DNA from: Paraliobacillus ryukyuensis
GTDB lineage: Bacteria; Bacillota; Bacilli; Bacillales; Amphibacillaceae
Assembly (NCBI RefSeq): GCF_003315295.1
Contig: NZ_QNRI01000001.1
Coordinates: 186,001-250,000 of the forward strand
Length of the DNA stretch: 64,000 nucleotides
Reading direction: 5' to 3'
Shown here: positions 34,958-44,035 of the stretch, piece after piece
Position numbering within the stretch: position 1 is the stretch's first letter
Layout of the letters: each line of letters opens with the position of its first letter
Position numbers and translations under genes: made by a program
The notes under the pieces: generated by a model
The model's input: only the letters and a program-made list of their open reading frames with translations
Databases searched by the model: none
What the model was told of the DNA's origin: nothing

Positions 34958-35917
34958 ATGTTTACTCGTATCAATATATGTTTGCTAAGTACGATGTTGT
35001 TATTGACAGGATTATCATTCCAACCAGTAACAAAAGTTCATGCGTTTAGTTCACAAGTGATTCAACATGGAGCAACAGGTGAGGATGTAATTGAATTACA
35101 AGCGAGATTGCAATATTTAGGTTTTTATAACAAAAAAATTGATGGTGTATTTGGTTGGAGTACGTATTGGGCATTACGAAATTTTCAATACGAGTTTGGC
35201 ATGGAAATTGACGGGTTGGCTGGTCAAACAGCTAAAGATAAACTTGTTAAAGCAAGTAAATATGATAGAGCGTTTATCAAGAAAAATATCGAGTCTGGTC
35301 ATGACTTCACTTATTATGGTGGCACACCTAAAGAGTATCAGGTTAAAAAGAAAAAGCAGGCACCATCTCAACAACCTAAACCAAATAATGGGCAAAATAC
35401 AGAAGAAAAGAAACAAGCACAAAATCAAGAGTCGCAACAAGAAAAGAAACAAGCACAAAATCAAGAACCACAACAACAACAAAATAAAGAATCACAACAA
35501 CAAAAGCAACAAGGAAAAGATATGTCACTTGAACCAACTTCAGTTAATGTTCCTAATGGATATTCACAAAATGATATTCAGCTAATGGCAAATGCAGTTT
35601 ATGGTGAAGCGAGAGGAGAGCCGTATGAAGGACAAGTTGCTGTTGCCGCTGTTATTTTAAATCGTGTGCAAAGTACAACCTTTCCTAACACGGTTTCAGG
35701 CGTGATCTTTGAACCGAGAGCATTTACTGCTGTTGCAGATGGTCAGATCTGGCTGACACCAAATGAAAAAGCGAAAAAAGCTGTAGTAGATGCAATTAAT
35801 GGGTGGGATCCTACAGGTGATGCTATCTATTATTTTAATCCAAATACTGCAACATCCAGTTGGATATGGGGTAGACCACAAATTAAACGAATAGGAAAGC
35901 ATGTATTTTGTATGTAA
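34958..35917 (+). CDS. sleB: spore cortex-lytic enzyme SleB
   Basis: A 319-residue exported lytic transglycosylase active in germination (B. subtilis 305 aa). Signal peptide (cleavage after VHA, near residue 29), peptidoglycan-binding domain (about 35-95: LQARLQYLGFYN ... LRNFQYEFG), a Gln/Lys-rich linker (about 125-190) and the C-terminal hydrolase domain with GEARGEPYEGQVAVAAVILNR. The linker is built from repeated KKQAQNQE-type units. The second of two ATGs (34958) has the better distance from AGGAGG. ypeB follows 18 bases later. Confidence 0.94.
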   Translation: MFTRINICLLSTMLLLTGLSFQPVTKVHAFSSQVIQHGATGEDVIELQARLQYLGFYNKKIDGVFGWSTYWALRNFQYEFGMEIDGLAGQTAKDKLVKASKYDRAFIKKNIESGHDFTYYGGTPKEYQVKKKKQAPSQQPKPNNGQNTEEKKQAQNQESQQEKKQAQNQEPQQQQNKESQQQKQQGKDMSLEPTSVNVPNGYSQNDIQLMANAVYGEARGEPYEGQVAVAAVILNRVQSTTFPNTVSGVIFEPRAFTAVADGQIWLTPNEKAKKAVVDAINGWDPTGDAIYYFNPNTATSSWIWGRPQIKRIGKHVFCM

Positions 35918-35935
35918 GAAAGGAGCGAATTATTC

Positions 35936-37276
35936 ATGTTTAGATGGATCTTTATTACTGTATTATCTGTCGTTATTTTTGCTACAGGTTTTTGGGGTTA
36001 TCAAGAACATCAAGAAAAAAATGCAATTCTCGTTCAAGCAGAAAACAACTATCAACGAGCTTTTCATGATTTAACTTATCAAATTGATTTATTACATGAT
36101 AAAATTGGTACAACCTTAGCAATGAATACAAAAGAAAAATTATCTCCTCAGTTGATAGATATTTGGCGGTTAACTTCTGAAGCGCATACGGACGTTGGGC
36201 AACTACCATTGTCGTTACTTCCATTTAATAAAACAGAAGAGTTCTTAGCAAATATAGGTGATTTCACTTATCGGACAGCTGTTCGTAACTTAGAAGAAGA
36301 ACCTTTATCAGATAAAGAATTGGAGACATTAAAAGAGCTTCATAAATCAGCTGGAGAAATAGAAGATGAACTTCGTAAAGTACAACATGTGGTATTAGAA
36401 GAAAATTTACGTTGGATGGATGTGCAGTTAGCTTTAGTGAATAATGATGAGCAACAAGACAATACGATTATTGATGGCTTTAAAACTGTAGAAGAAGTAT
36501 CCAAAGGTTACTCCGAAAGTATGTTATCTACAAATGCTACTGGTATTTCCAATGAAAATCACGAGTATCAATTTATTAAAGGTAAAGAAGTAGGAAAATC
36601 TGAAGTCAAGAAAAAACTTAGAGATTTTTTTGAACTACCAAAAGACCTTAAAATAACTGTTACAGAGAGTGGAAAAGGAGCGAATTTACCTACTTATAGT
36701 GGTGCATTTCAGTTGGATGAGGAGCACGGATATATTGATGTATCCAAACAGGGTGGCCATATCTTGTCGTTCATGCTTAATAGGGAAATAAAAGAACAGA
36801 AGATTAGTTTAAATGAGGCTTCGCAAAAAGCGGCAAAATTTTTAAAAGATAATGGTTTAGCAGATATGGAGCTAGCTCAAAGTAGTCAATATGACCATGT
36901 TGGTGTTTTTCAATTTTTGTATAAAGATAATGACGTACGCGTATATCCAGACAAAGTACAATTAAAAGTTGCCCTTGATAACGGAGAAATATTAGGATTT
37001 GTCGGAAATGATTTTTACCGTAATCATCATGATCGTATGATAGAGGCACCAAAACTCTCACTAGAAGAAGCAAAAGAAAAGGTCAATCCATCAGTAAAAA
37101 TACAAGATCAGCACTTGGCTATAATCGAAAGTGATATTATGGAAGAGACTTTAGCTTATGCGTTTTTAGGGACAATGGATGATGAAACCTATCGAATTTT
37201 CATTGATGCTAACAGTGGTGCAGAGCTTCAAGTTGAGAAAATGCAATCAGCTGAGGCAAAATTCCAAATGGATTAA
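35936..37276 (+). CDS. ypeB: germination protein YpeB
   Basis: A 446-residue protein (B. subtilis 450 aa) with an N-terminal membrane anchor (about 2-20) and three PepSY-like repeats in the C-terminal half (for example ISLNEASQKAAKFL and LSLEEAKEKVNP). It stabilises SleB in the dormant spore and is in turn dependent on it. AAGGAGCG precedes the ATG. Confidence 0.94.
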   Translation: MFRWIFITVLSVVIFATGFWGYQEHQEKNAILVQAENNYQRAFHDLTYQIDLLHDKIGTTLAMNTKEKLSPQLIDIWRLTSEAHTDVGQLPLSLLPFNKTEEFLANIGDFTYRTAVRNLEEEPLSDKELETLKELHKSAGEIEDELRKVQHVVLEENLRWMDVQLALVNNDEQQDNTIIDGFKTVEEVSKGYSESMLSTNATGISNENHEYQFIKGKEVGKSEVKKKLRDFFELPKDLKITVTESGKGANLPTYSGAFQLDEEHGYIDVSKQGGHILSFMLNREIKEQKISLNEASQKAAKFLKDNGLADMELAQSSQYDHVGVFQFLYKDNDVRVYPDKVQLKVALDNGEILGFVGNDFYRNHHDRMIEAPKLSLEEAKEKVNPSVKIQDQHLAIIESDIMEETLAYAFLGTMDDETYRIFIDANSGAELQVEKMQSAEAKFQMD

Positions 37277-37280
37277 AAAC

Positions 37281-37310
37281 GAAATATGACGAAATATGAC
37301 GAAATATGAT
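37281..37310 (+). repeat. three tandem 10-base repeats
   Basis: GAAATATGAC occurs at 37281-37290 and 37291-37300, and GAAATATGAT at 37301-37310, starting four bases after the ypeB stop. They precede the terminator. No function is evident; replication slippage is the simplest origin. Confidence 0.85.
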
Positions 37311-37329
37311 TAAGTATGCGAATAACCCA

Positions 37330-37361
37330 AGAACTATACTGATAGTGGTATAGTTCTTTTT
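37330..37361 (+). terminator. sleB-ypeB terminator
   Basis: AGAACTATAC/GTATAGTTCT stem with an eight-base loop and T-run. Confidence 0.9.
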
Positions 37362-37498
37362 AAGTACTTTCTTTTTATAACATTCTTTCGTTTTATTGAA
37401 AAATGTTGTATAACTATAATGAGTATTTATTCTTAGAACTATATGCACATATATACACTCGTGTAATTGCCAGGTTGATATATAAGGGGGAACAACAA

Positions 37499-38158
37499 TT
37501 GATTAAGATTGGTATACCGTTAACGTTAGAGACAATTCAAAATGAGGAAGAACATACAAAGTATCGATGTAAAGTGGTTGAGCAGGAAGAATCAACCATT
37601 TATATTGATTATCCAATTAATGAGAAAACTGGTAGAACAGATATATTTCCAAAAGGAGCTGAATTTTCGGTATCATTTATTGGAAAAGATGAAGCGGTTT
37701 ATCAATTTTTCACAGAAATTAAAGGGAAGAAACAAGGAAATATGCCTATGCTATTGCTTCATTATCCCAAAGATAAGTTAAATCGTATTCAGCGACGGGA
37801 ATATGTTCGAATAAATAGCACCCTTGATATAGCTGTTCATGACCTTTCCAACGAGAAGGAGGCGTATACCTCGATCACCAAAGATATCAGTGGTGGTGGT
37901 TTATCTGTAGTATTACCTAACGATCAACTGCAATATGACGAGGAGGAGTTAGTTGAAATTCTACTTGTTTTACCAATGAATAATGGAAATACTGAATACA
38001 TAAAGGCTAAAGCCAGTGTGGTTCGCATGCTTCAAAAGAAAGATATGCACAAACCTTTATTAACGCTAAAATTTCATGATATTCTAGAAAAAGATCGCCA
38101 ACAAATAATTCGTTATTGTTTTGAAGTGCAGTTGAGAGAACGTCGTCAAAGATTGTAA
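37499..38158 (+). CDS. motI: MotI (YpfA), PilZ-domain c-di-GMP flagellar brake
   Basis: A 219-residue protein with an N-terminal YcgR-type domain (1-95) and a PilZ domain carrying R100-x3-R104 (RREYVR) and D129-I-S-G-G-G, the c-di-GMP-binding signature. In B. subtilis MotI with bound c-di-GMP disengages MotA from the rotor. It implies c-di-GMP signalling and flagella here. The start is TTG at 37499 after AAGGGGG; the longer frame has no ribosome site. B. subtilis protein is 217 aa. Confidence 0.9.
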   Translation: MIKIGIPLTLETIQNEEEHTKYRCKVVEQEESTIYIDYPINEKTGRTDIFPKGAEFSVSFIGKDEAVYQFFTEIKGKKQGNMPMLLLHYPKDKLNRIQRREYVRINSTLDIAVHDLSNEKEAYTSITKDISGGGLSVVLPNDQLQYDEEELVEILLVLPMNNGNTEYIKAKASVVRMLQKKDMHKPLLTLKFHDILEKDRQQIIRYCFEVQLRERRQRL

Positions 38159-38169
38159 TTTTTTATTTG

Positions 38170-38204
38170 AAGGATAACATTTTTAATAAAATATGTTATC
38201 CTTG
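38170..38204 (+). terminator. motI terminator
   Basis: AAGGATAACAT/ATGTTATCCTT perfect stem with a 13-base loop; the T tail is short. Confidence 0.65.
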
Positions 38205-38264
38205 TTTATAATGAAGTGCACACTATTTGACGGTTCTGGCATTGAAAGAAAGGAAGTAAGCAAG

Positions 38265-38945
38265 ATGAACAAGAAAAAAATAGCAATTGCTATTGATGGT
38301 CCAGCAGCAGCTGGAAAAAGTACAGTTGCAAAAAAAGTAGCAAATAAATTACATTACATATACATTGATACTGGTGCAATGTACCGTGCTGTAACATTTC
38401 AAGCATTAGAAAAAGAAGTTGATTTAACAGATGAAAAAGCATTATTTCATTTAATTAAAAATTCAAGTGTAACATTAGAACAAACTGAATTTGGTCAAAA
38501 AGTATATGTAGATCAACGCGATGTTACAGAGGAAATCAGAAAAGCAGCAGTAACAAATCAAGTTTCTATTGTTGCACAGCATGCTTTGGTACGTGAAGAA
38601 ATGGTAAAGCGACAACAAGAATTGGCTGCTGAACGCGGTGTGGTAATGGATGGACGAGATATCGGAACACATGTGATACCTGATGCTGAAGTAAAGATTT
38701 TTTTACTGGCTTCTGTTGATGAAAGAGCAGAACGAAGATATCAAGAAAATAGATCAAAAGGATATAATTCTGATTTAGATCAATTAAAACTTGAAATTGC
38801 AAAACGTGATAAGTTAGACTCAGAAAGAGAAGTTTCTCCACTTATTAAAGCTGATGACGCGATTGCAATTGATACGACTGCAATGTCTATTAATGAGGTC
38901 ACACAAGCGATTTTAACTATTGTTAAACAAAAGAAGGAGAACTGA
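38265..38945 (+). CDS. cmk: cytidylate kinase
   Basis: A 226-residue kinase (B. subtilis 224 aa) that phosphorylates CMP and dCMP for nucleic acid synthesis. P-loop GPAAAGKST at residues 12-20, DTGAMYRA and the MDGRDIGT motif are diagnostic. I start at ATG 38265 after AAGGAAG. plsC begins one base after the stop. Confidence 0.95.
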   Translation: MNKKKIAIAIDGPAAAGKSTVAKKVANKLHYIYIDTGAMYRAVTFQALEKEVDLTDEKALFHLIKNSSVTLEQTEFGQKVYVDQRDVTEEIRKAAVTNQVSIVAQHALVREEMVKRQQELAAERGVVMDGRDIGTHVIPDAEVKIFLLASVDERAERRYQENRSKGYNSDLDQLKLEIAKRDKLDSEREVSPLIKADDAIAIDTTAMSINEVTQAILTIVKQKKEN

Positions 38946-38946
38946 A

Positions 38947-39528
38947 ATGAGTTTATATCGATTTGCTAAATGGGTGGTTAAAATAATTTTAATGCCGCTT
39001 TATCGCGTGCAAGTTATTGGTACAGAAAATATACCTAAAGAAGGACCTGTAATAATTTGTTCTAATCACATTTCTAATTTTGATCCTCCGATGGTGGGTA
39101 TTACTTCGCCAAGAGATATATCTTTTATGGCAAAAGAAGAATTGTTTAGTAAGAAATGGTCAGCTAAATTATTTCATAAACTCAATGCTTTTCCAATTAA
39201 ACGTGGTATGAAAGATAGAGATGCACTTCGTAATGCCTTGAATATCTTAAGTGAAGGTAGAACTTTAGGGTTGTTTCCAGAAGGGACAAGAAGTAAAACT
39301 GGCGAGGTAGGAAAAGGACTTTCAGGTATTGGATTCTTTGCGCTTCGTTCACAAGCAACTGTTATCCCATGTGCAATTATTGGTGAATATAAAATAGGAA
39401 AAAAATTAAAAATTGTTTATGGAAAACCGATTGATCTTCAAGAGATGAGGCAAAATAAAGCCAAAGCTAGTGAAGTAACGGATACCATTATGGAAAATAT
39501 TAAAGAGTTGAAAAAAAATAATGAGTAA
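38947..39528 (+). CDS. plsC: 1-acyl-sn-glycerol-3-phosphate acyltransferase (PlsC family)
   Basis: A 193-residue membrane-associated acyltransferase forming phosphatidic acid. NHISNFDP is the catalytic NHxxxxD motif and FPEGTRS the substrate-binding motif. The start at 38947 follows AAGGAG inside the cmk end. The order cmk-plsC-rpsA is common in Bacillaceae outside B. subtilis, which has its plsC elsewhere. Confidence 0.9.
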   Translation: MSLYRFAKWVVKIILMPLYRVQVIGTENIPKEGPVIICSNHISNFDPPMVGITSPRDISFMAKEELFSKKWSAKLFHKLNAFPIKRGMKDRDALRNALNILSEGRTLGLFPEGTRSKTGEVGKGLSGIGFFALRSQATVIPCAIIGEYKIGKKLKIVYGKPIDLQEMRQNKAKASEVTDTIMENIKELKKNNE

Positions 39529-39529
39529 T

Positions 39530-39557
39530 CTTATTTGTCTATTGCTTGACAAATAAG
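39530..39557 (+). terminator. perfect hairpin after plsC
   Basis: CTTATTTGTC (39530-39539) and GACAAATAAG (39548-39557) form a ten-base perfect stem with eight-base loop, one base after the plsC stop. The tail is A-rich with few T, so it may be a weak terminator or an mRNA-end stabiliser. It contains a TTGACA (39546-39551) with no clear -10. Confidence 0.5.
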
Positions 39558-39630
39558 TAAAAATATTAGAAGTTAGACAAAAGGAAAATGTTGTTTTCAG
39601 TTTTGTCGTAAATTGAAGGAGGCCTCTTTT

Positions 39631-40770
39631 ATGGATGAATTAAATAAAGAAGTATCAGATTTCAAAGAATTGACAGAAGGTGAAACAGTAACAGGAAAAG
39701 TAGAGAAAGTCGAAGATAAGCAAGTCTTCGTAGACATTGGTTACAAAGTAGATGGTACAGTGCCAATTAGTGAACTATCTAGCCTTCATGTAGAAAAAGC
39801 GAGTGATATAGTTAATGAAGGTGACGAATTAATTCTAAAGATAATTAAAATAGAAGATGAAGAAATCATTCTATCGAAAAAAGCCATCGATGCGGATAAA
39901 GCGTGGCAAGATCTAGAAGAAAAGTACAATGAAGGTACTGTTTTCGAAGCGACCGTTAAAGAAGTAGTAAAAGGCGGATTAGTGATCGATGTCGGCTTGC
40001 GCGGGTTTATTCCAGCGTCCTTAATTGAAACTTATTATGTCGAAGATTTTTCGAATTATATGGATCAAACATTGACATTGAAAGTTGTTGAATTAGATAG
40101 AGATAAGAATCGTGTCATTCTTTCTCATCGCGCTGTTGTTGAAGCAGAAGATGCTGTGAGAAAGCAAAAAATACTTGATTCAATTGAATCCGGCCAAACA
40201 TTAGAAGGAACTGTTGCTCGTCTAACTAACTTTGGTGCATTTGTGGACTTAGGTGGTATTGATGGTTTAGTGCATATTTCGCAATTATCTCATGAACACG
40301 TCGATCAACCTAGTGAAGTAGTAACAGAAGGTGAAACTGTTAAAGTGAAAGTACTTTCTGTAGATAAAGAAAATGAACGAATTTCTTTATCAATTAAAGA
40401 AACACTTCCGGGTCCATGGGAAAACATTTCTGAAAAACTTCAAGCAGGTAGCGTTGTTGAAGGTACTGTGAAACGTCTTGTGAACTTTGGTGCGTTTGTT
40501 GAGGTGCTCCCAGGGGTAGAAGGACTTGTTCATATCTCTCAAATATCTACTGAACACATCGGAACACCTCAAGAAGTTTTAGACGTAGGTCAGACTGTTG
40601 ATGTAAAAGTACTTGATGTTAGTGAAGCAGACAAGCGAATCTCATTAAGCATCAAAGAAATCGAAGCAGATAAGGATCAACAAGAGTTAAAAAATTATGA
40701 AAAAGGAGATGATCAAGGTGGTTTTCAATTAGGTGACATGATTGGTGACAAACTTGACAAATACAAATAA
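39631..40770 (+). CDS. ypfD: 30S ribosomal protein S1-like protein (YpfD)
   Basis: A 379-residue protein (B. subtilis YpfD 382 aa) with four S1 RNA-binding domains at about residues 16-85, 102-167, 189-256 and 273-342. The last two are the canonical LTNFGAFVDLG ... GLVHISQLS and LVNFGAFVEVLPG ... GLVHISQIS. Proteobacterial S1 has six domains; the Bacillus form is shorter and not essential. I start at ATG 39631 after AAGGAGG. Confidence 0.93.
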   Translation: MDELNKEVSDFKELTEGETVTGKVEKVEDKQVFVDIGYKVDGTVPISELSSLHVEKASDIVNEGDELILKIIKIEDEEIILSKKAIDADKAWQDLEEKYNEGTVFEATVKEVVKGGLVIDVGLRGFIPASLIETYYVEDFSNYMDQTLTLKVVELDRDKNRVILSHRAVVEAEDAVRKQKILDSIESGQTLEGTVARLTNFGAFVDLGGIDGLVHISQLSHEHVDQPSEVVTEGETVKVKVLSVDKENERISLSIKETLPGPWENISEKLQAGSVVEGTVKRLVNFGAFVEVLPGVEGLVHISQISTEHIGTPQEVLDVGQTVDVKVLDVSEADKRISLSIKEIEADKDQQELKNYEKGDDQGGFQLGDMIGDKLDKYK

Positions 40771-40775
40771 GTAGG

Positions 40776-40811
40776 AAAAAGCTGTTTATCATATGATAAA
40801 CAGCTTTTTTA
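40776..40811 (+). terminator. ypfD terminator
   Basis: AAAAAGCTGTTTATCA/TGATAAACAGCTTTTT perfect stem with a two-base loop, T-run. Confidence 0.93.
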
Positions 40812-40917
40812 AGTTTAATTATTTTTTTTCTACCCTATAATTAATAATGGTGATGAAAATGGGATAATTATTGTTTATTGGGTTTGGTGGATTTATTTAA
40901 CACTTGTAACTTTTTTT

Positions 40918-41463
40918 ATGAAGAAAAGCAGCCTAAGGAATAGTTTGGCTATATTATTATTTCTCTTGCTTATTTTCGGGAACTATATAATTACATGGAA
41001 ACAAATATCTGTCAATACAGCGGTCCTTATTTTGTTCATTGCAAGCAGCTTGTTTTTAACAAGTTCAAAAAGACGGATAAGCTTATTTGTCATTTGTTTG
41101 TTCGTGGCACATGTATATGCAGGATTACGTTGTTTTGAAGTTGTTACACCTGTATGGTTTTTTCTTCCCAAAACATTATTATATGGTGGCGTTTTTGTAG
41201 TTATTATTTCTTTTCTCTCAAAAAAATTAATAGATAAACTAATCATTGTTTGTTTATCTATTATTATCGGTGAAGCTATCTTTATGGCTACTGTGTACTC
41301 AATAAATTGGGACATAATCATAGGTGCACCTGATCTGTTACTGCTTTTAACAGTTCTATCTGCCATCATTTTATGCCATCACTTGGGCATTGAAATAAAA
41401 CGAAAACTTCAGGATATACTACATGTGATAGAACAGCAGAACAAGAGGTGGACAAATGAATGA
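40918..41463 (+). CDS. yphA: YphA-like membrane protein
   Basis: An integral membrane protein of at least 181 residues with about six hydrophobic segments; function unknown. Position between ypfD and yphB matches B. subtilis YphA (about 199 aa). No ribosome site precedes the ATG at 40918, only a T-run. The frame stays open upstream to about 40820 and encodes a hydrophobic, Trp-rich stretch, so translation probably starts earlier at a rare codon such as ATT near 40867-40870. It overlaps yphB by eight bases. Confidence 0.72.
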   Translation: MKKSSLRNSLAILLFLLLIFGNYIITWKQISVNTAVLILFIASSLFLTSSKRRISLFVICLFVAHVYAGLRCFEVVTPVWFFLPKTLLYGGVFVVIISFLSKKLIDKLIIVCLSIIIGEAIFMATVYSINWDIIIGAPDLLLLLTVLSAIILCHHLGIEIKRKLQDILHVIEQQNKRWTNE

Positions 41464-42340
41464 ATATACACTACCAATAATATTTGGTGTTACAGTTGGA
41501 ACGATCGCACGAGCGATTATGCTTCGAACAGATTATCGTCAATATCCTACTTACTTACATGGAAAAGTGATTCATTTAGCATTAGGTTTTATTGCTGCTG
41601 CATTAGGTTCCGTTGCTATACCAGCTATTATGGAAAAAGAATTTACTGCAGTTACTTTTTTGACCATTGCAGCATCCCAGTTTCGAGAAGTTAGAAATAT
41701 GGAAAGAAATACACTGACAGAGTTAGATGGTTATGAATTAGTACCTAGAGGGAATACGTATATTGAAGGAATTGCAGTAGCTTTTGAAAGTAGAAATTAT
41801 TTGGTTATTTTCACAGCATTTTTGACTACTTTGGCTTACCTTGTGTTCAACTGGATTGCAGCTCTAGCGGTTACAATTGTCATTTTTATTATTAACAGAA
41901 AATTAATGAGCGGTTCTACACTCAAAGAGATCGTTGACATATCTCACTCTGATATTCATTTCGAAGGCGCTGGCTTATATGTAGATAATATCTATATTAT
42001 GAATATTGGTTTACCTGAACGTCAAGAAGAAATTAGGAAATATGGAATGGGATTTATTTTGACACCAAAAAACTTTGATGTCCGGTCTACTATTGCAAAT
42101 CTTGGTCAAAGGCAAGCTATTTTACATGATATCTCCGTATCTCTAGGCGTTTTTCGTGATTCTGGTACACCAGCATTGGTCCCTTTAATCAAAAGAGAGT
42201 TAGATGATGGCCGTATTGGAGTTTTTATTTTACCTCAAGATCATAATCCGAAAAAAGCCGCAGAAATAATTGGAGCTGTCCCAGTACTGGAGAATGCAAT
42301 ACGTATGCCTTCGGAGTCTAAAGTAAATCAGAAAAATTAA
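41456..42340 (+). CDS. yphB: YIEGIA-family protein YphB
   Basis: A 294-residue protein with N-terminal membrane segments (about 1-20, 40-65, 115-150), a NTYIEGIAVAFES motif that names the family, and a C-terminal soluble domain (about 170-285). Members occur in spore-formers and are linked to spore envelope assembly; the mechanism is not known. It overlaps yphA by eight bases and is followed ten bases later by a small protein that is its usual partner. Confidence 0.87.
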   Translation: MNEYTLPIIFGVTVGTIARAIMLRTDYRQYPTYLHGKVIHLALGFIAAALGSVAIPAIMEKEFTAVTFLTIAASQFREVRNMERNTLTELDGYELVPRGNTYIEGIAVAFESRNYLVIFTAFLTTLAYLVFNWIAALAVTIVIFIINRKLMSGSTLKEIVDISHSDIHFEGAGLYVDNIYIMNIGLPERQEEIRKYGMGFILTPKNFDVRSTIANLGQRQAILHDISVSLGVFRDSGTPALVPLIKRELDDGRIGVFILPQDHNPKKAAEIIGAVPVLENAIRMPSESKVNQKN

Positions 42341-42350
42341 GGTGATACAG

Positions 42351-42536
42351 ATGAATATTGAAAAAGCAATTTTAGCAGTGATTACAACGAATTCACAAAA
42401 AGTAGACGGGGGAGCACCTATTTTTTATTGTGAATCAAAAGAAGAAATGACGAAAGTTGCAGCAAATTTAGAAGCAATAATTGATGGAATTAGCCATGCG
42501 TTAAGTGACGAATTGTACATCATTGTAAAACATTAA
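42351..42536 (+). CDS. small partner of YIEGIA protein (capping complex subunit family)
   Basis: A 61-residue soluble protein (MNIEKAILAVITTN ... CESKEEMTKVAANLEAIIDG). Small proteins of this type follow yphB-like genes in spore-formers and are named as a capping complex subunit for YIEGIA. The ATG at 42351 follows AAGGTGAT; GTG at 42342 lies inside that site. Function is inferred from the neighbour only. Confidence 0.8.
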   Translation: MNIEKAILAVITTNSQKVDGGAPIFYCESKEEMTKVAANLEAIIDGISHALSDELYIIVKH

Positions 42537-42548
42537 AAAAATAGGTTG

Positions 42549-42577
42549 TTGTTTCTGTCTACTTCATTTGCTAAAAT
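42549..42577 (+). promoter_or_regulatory. probable sigma-A promoter of der
   Basis: TTGTTT (42549-42554), 17-base spacer, TAAAAT (42572-42577), about 135 bases before der. Confidence 0.4.
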
Positions 42578-42712
42578 GTATAAGTTAAGGTGCATATATA
42601 TTTGAGTTACTAATGTTGCATCTAATAGACATGCGATATTATGAAAGGATACTTAGATGTAATCAAGATAACCATGACAAATACAAGAAAGCAAAGAAAG
42701 GATGTACCTTTC

Positions 42713-44023
42713 ATGAGAAAATCAATTGTAGCAATTGTAGGTAGGCCGAATGTTGGTAAATCAACTATTTTCAACCGTTTAGTAGGAGAGCGTATTTCAA
42801 TTGTAGAGGATACACCTGGTGTTACTCGTGATCGAATATACGCACAAGCTGAGTGGTTAACGACAACTTTTAATCTGATTGATACAGGTGGTATTGAGTT
42901 AGGTGATGAACCATTGCTTGTTCAAATGCGTGAGCAGGCAGAGGTAGCCATTCGTGAAGCTGATGTTATCATCTTTATGGTAAACGGACGTGAAGGAATT
43001 ACAGCTGCTGATGAAGAAGTAGCTAAATTACTTTTTAAATCTAATAAACCTGTGGTACTTGGTGTGAACAAAATAGATAATCCGAATATGAGAGACGAGA
43101 TCTATGAATTCTATTCACTTGGATTTGGTGAACCTTTCCCAATTTCAGGTACTCATGGATTAGGTTTAGGAGATTTGTTGGATCAAGTAGTTGACTATTT
43201 CCCTATAAAAGAAACTGAAATAGTCGATGAGGATACGATTCATTTTAGTTTGATCGGCAGACCAAACGTAGGAAAATCTTCACTTGTTAATGCTCTTTTA
43301 CAGCAAGAAAGAGTTATCGTAAGTGAAATAGCTGGTACCACAAGAGATGCTATTGACACTCCTTTTACAAACAATGGGCGTGATTATGTCATTATTGACA
43401 CAGCTGGAATGCGGAAACGTGGCAAAATATATGAATCAACAGAAAAATATAGTATTTTACGTGCATTGAAAGCGATCGAACGTTCCGATGTAGTATTAAC
43501 CTTAATTGACGCAGAAACAGGCATTATCGAACAAGACAAGAAAATAGCTGGTTATGCACACGAAGCTGGTAAAGCGGTTGTTATTGTTGTGAATAAATGG
43601 GATACGGTTGAAAGCGATGAGAAAGCCATGAAAGCTTTTGAAGATAAAGTACGTGTTCACTTCCCGTTTTTAGATTACGCGCCAATTGTGTTTTTATCTG
43701 CTAAAACGAAAAAAAGAACGCATACGCTGCTTCCACATGTGCTAGAAGCGAGTGAGAACCATACCAAACGTATAGAAACAAATGTGCTAAATGATGTAAT
43801 CATGGATGCTTTAGCGATGAATCCGACACCAACGATGAAAGGAAAACGACTGAAAATACTCTATGCTACACAAGTTTCAGTTAAACCACCTAGCTTTGTA
43901 GTCTTTGTTAATGATCCTGAATTACTTCATTTCTCGTATGAACGTTTTCTGGAGAATCGAATTAGGGAAGCTTTCGGATTTCAAGGAACCCCGATCAAAA
44001 TATTTGCAAGACGTAGGCAATAG
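42713..44023 (+). CDS. der: GTPase Der (EngA), ribosome assembly
   Basis: A 436-residue double GTPase, the same length as in B. subtilis. Two G domains each begin with GRPNVGKS (near residues 10 and 182), with DTGGIE and DTAGMRKRG switch II motifs, and a C-terminal KH-like domain from about 350. Essential for maturation of the 50S subunit. I start at 42713; the longer frame lacks a ribosome site. gpsA follows 12 bases after. Confidence 0.96.
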   Translation: MRKSIVAIVGRPNVGKSTIFNRLVGERISIVEDTPGVTRDRIYAQAEWLTTTFNLIDTGGIELGDEPLLVQMREQAEVAIREADVIIFMVNGREGITAADEEVAKLLFKSNKPVVLGVNKIDNPNMRDEIYEFYSLGFGEPFPISGTHGLGLGDLLDQVVDYFPIKETEIVDEDTIHFSLIGRPNVGKSSLVNALLQQERVIVSEIAGTTRDAIDTPFTNNGRDYVIIDTAGMRKRGKIYESTEKYSILRALKAIERSDVVLTLIDAETGIIEQDKKIAGYAHEAGKAVVIVVNKWDTVESDEKAMKAFEDKVRVHFPFLDYAPIVFLSAKTKKRTHTLLPHVLEASENHTKRIETNVLNDVIMDALAMNPTPTMKGKRLKILYATQVSVKPPSFVVFVNDPELLHFSYERFLENRIREAFGFQGTPIKIFARRRQ

Positions 44024-44035
44024 GAGGGACGCCGC

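Noticed and set aside
35139-35585. 148-codon frame within sleB
   Set aside because: It comes from the Gln/Lys-rich repeat linker read in another frame; low complexity and no ribosome site.
37281-37310. CRISPR-like repeat
   Set aside because: Three contiguous 10-mers without spacers and no cas genes in the window.
40983-41369. 128-codon minus-strand frame inside yphA
   Set aside because: Antisense shadow of a hydrophobic protein; no promoter or ribosome site.
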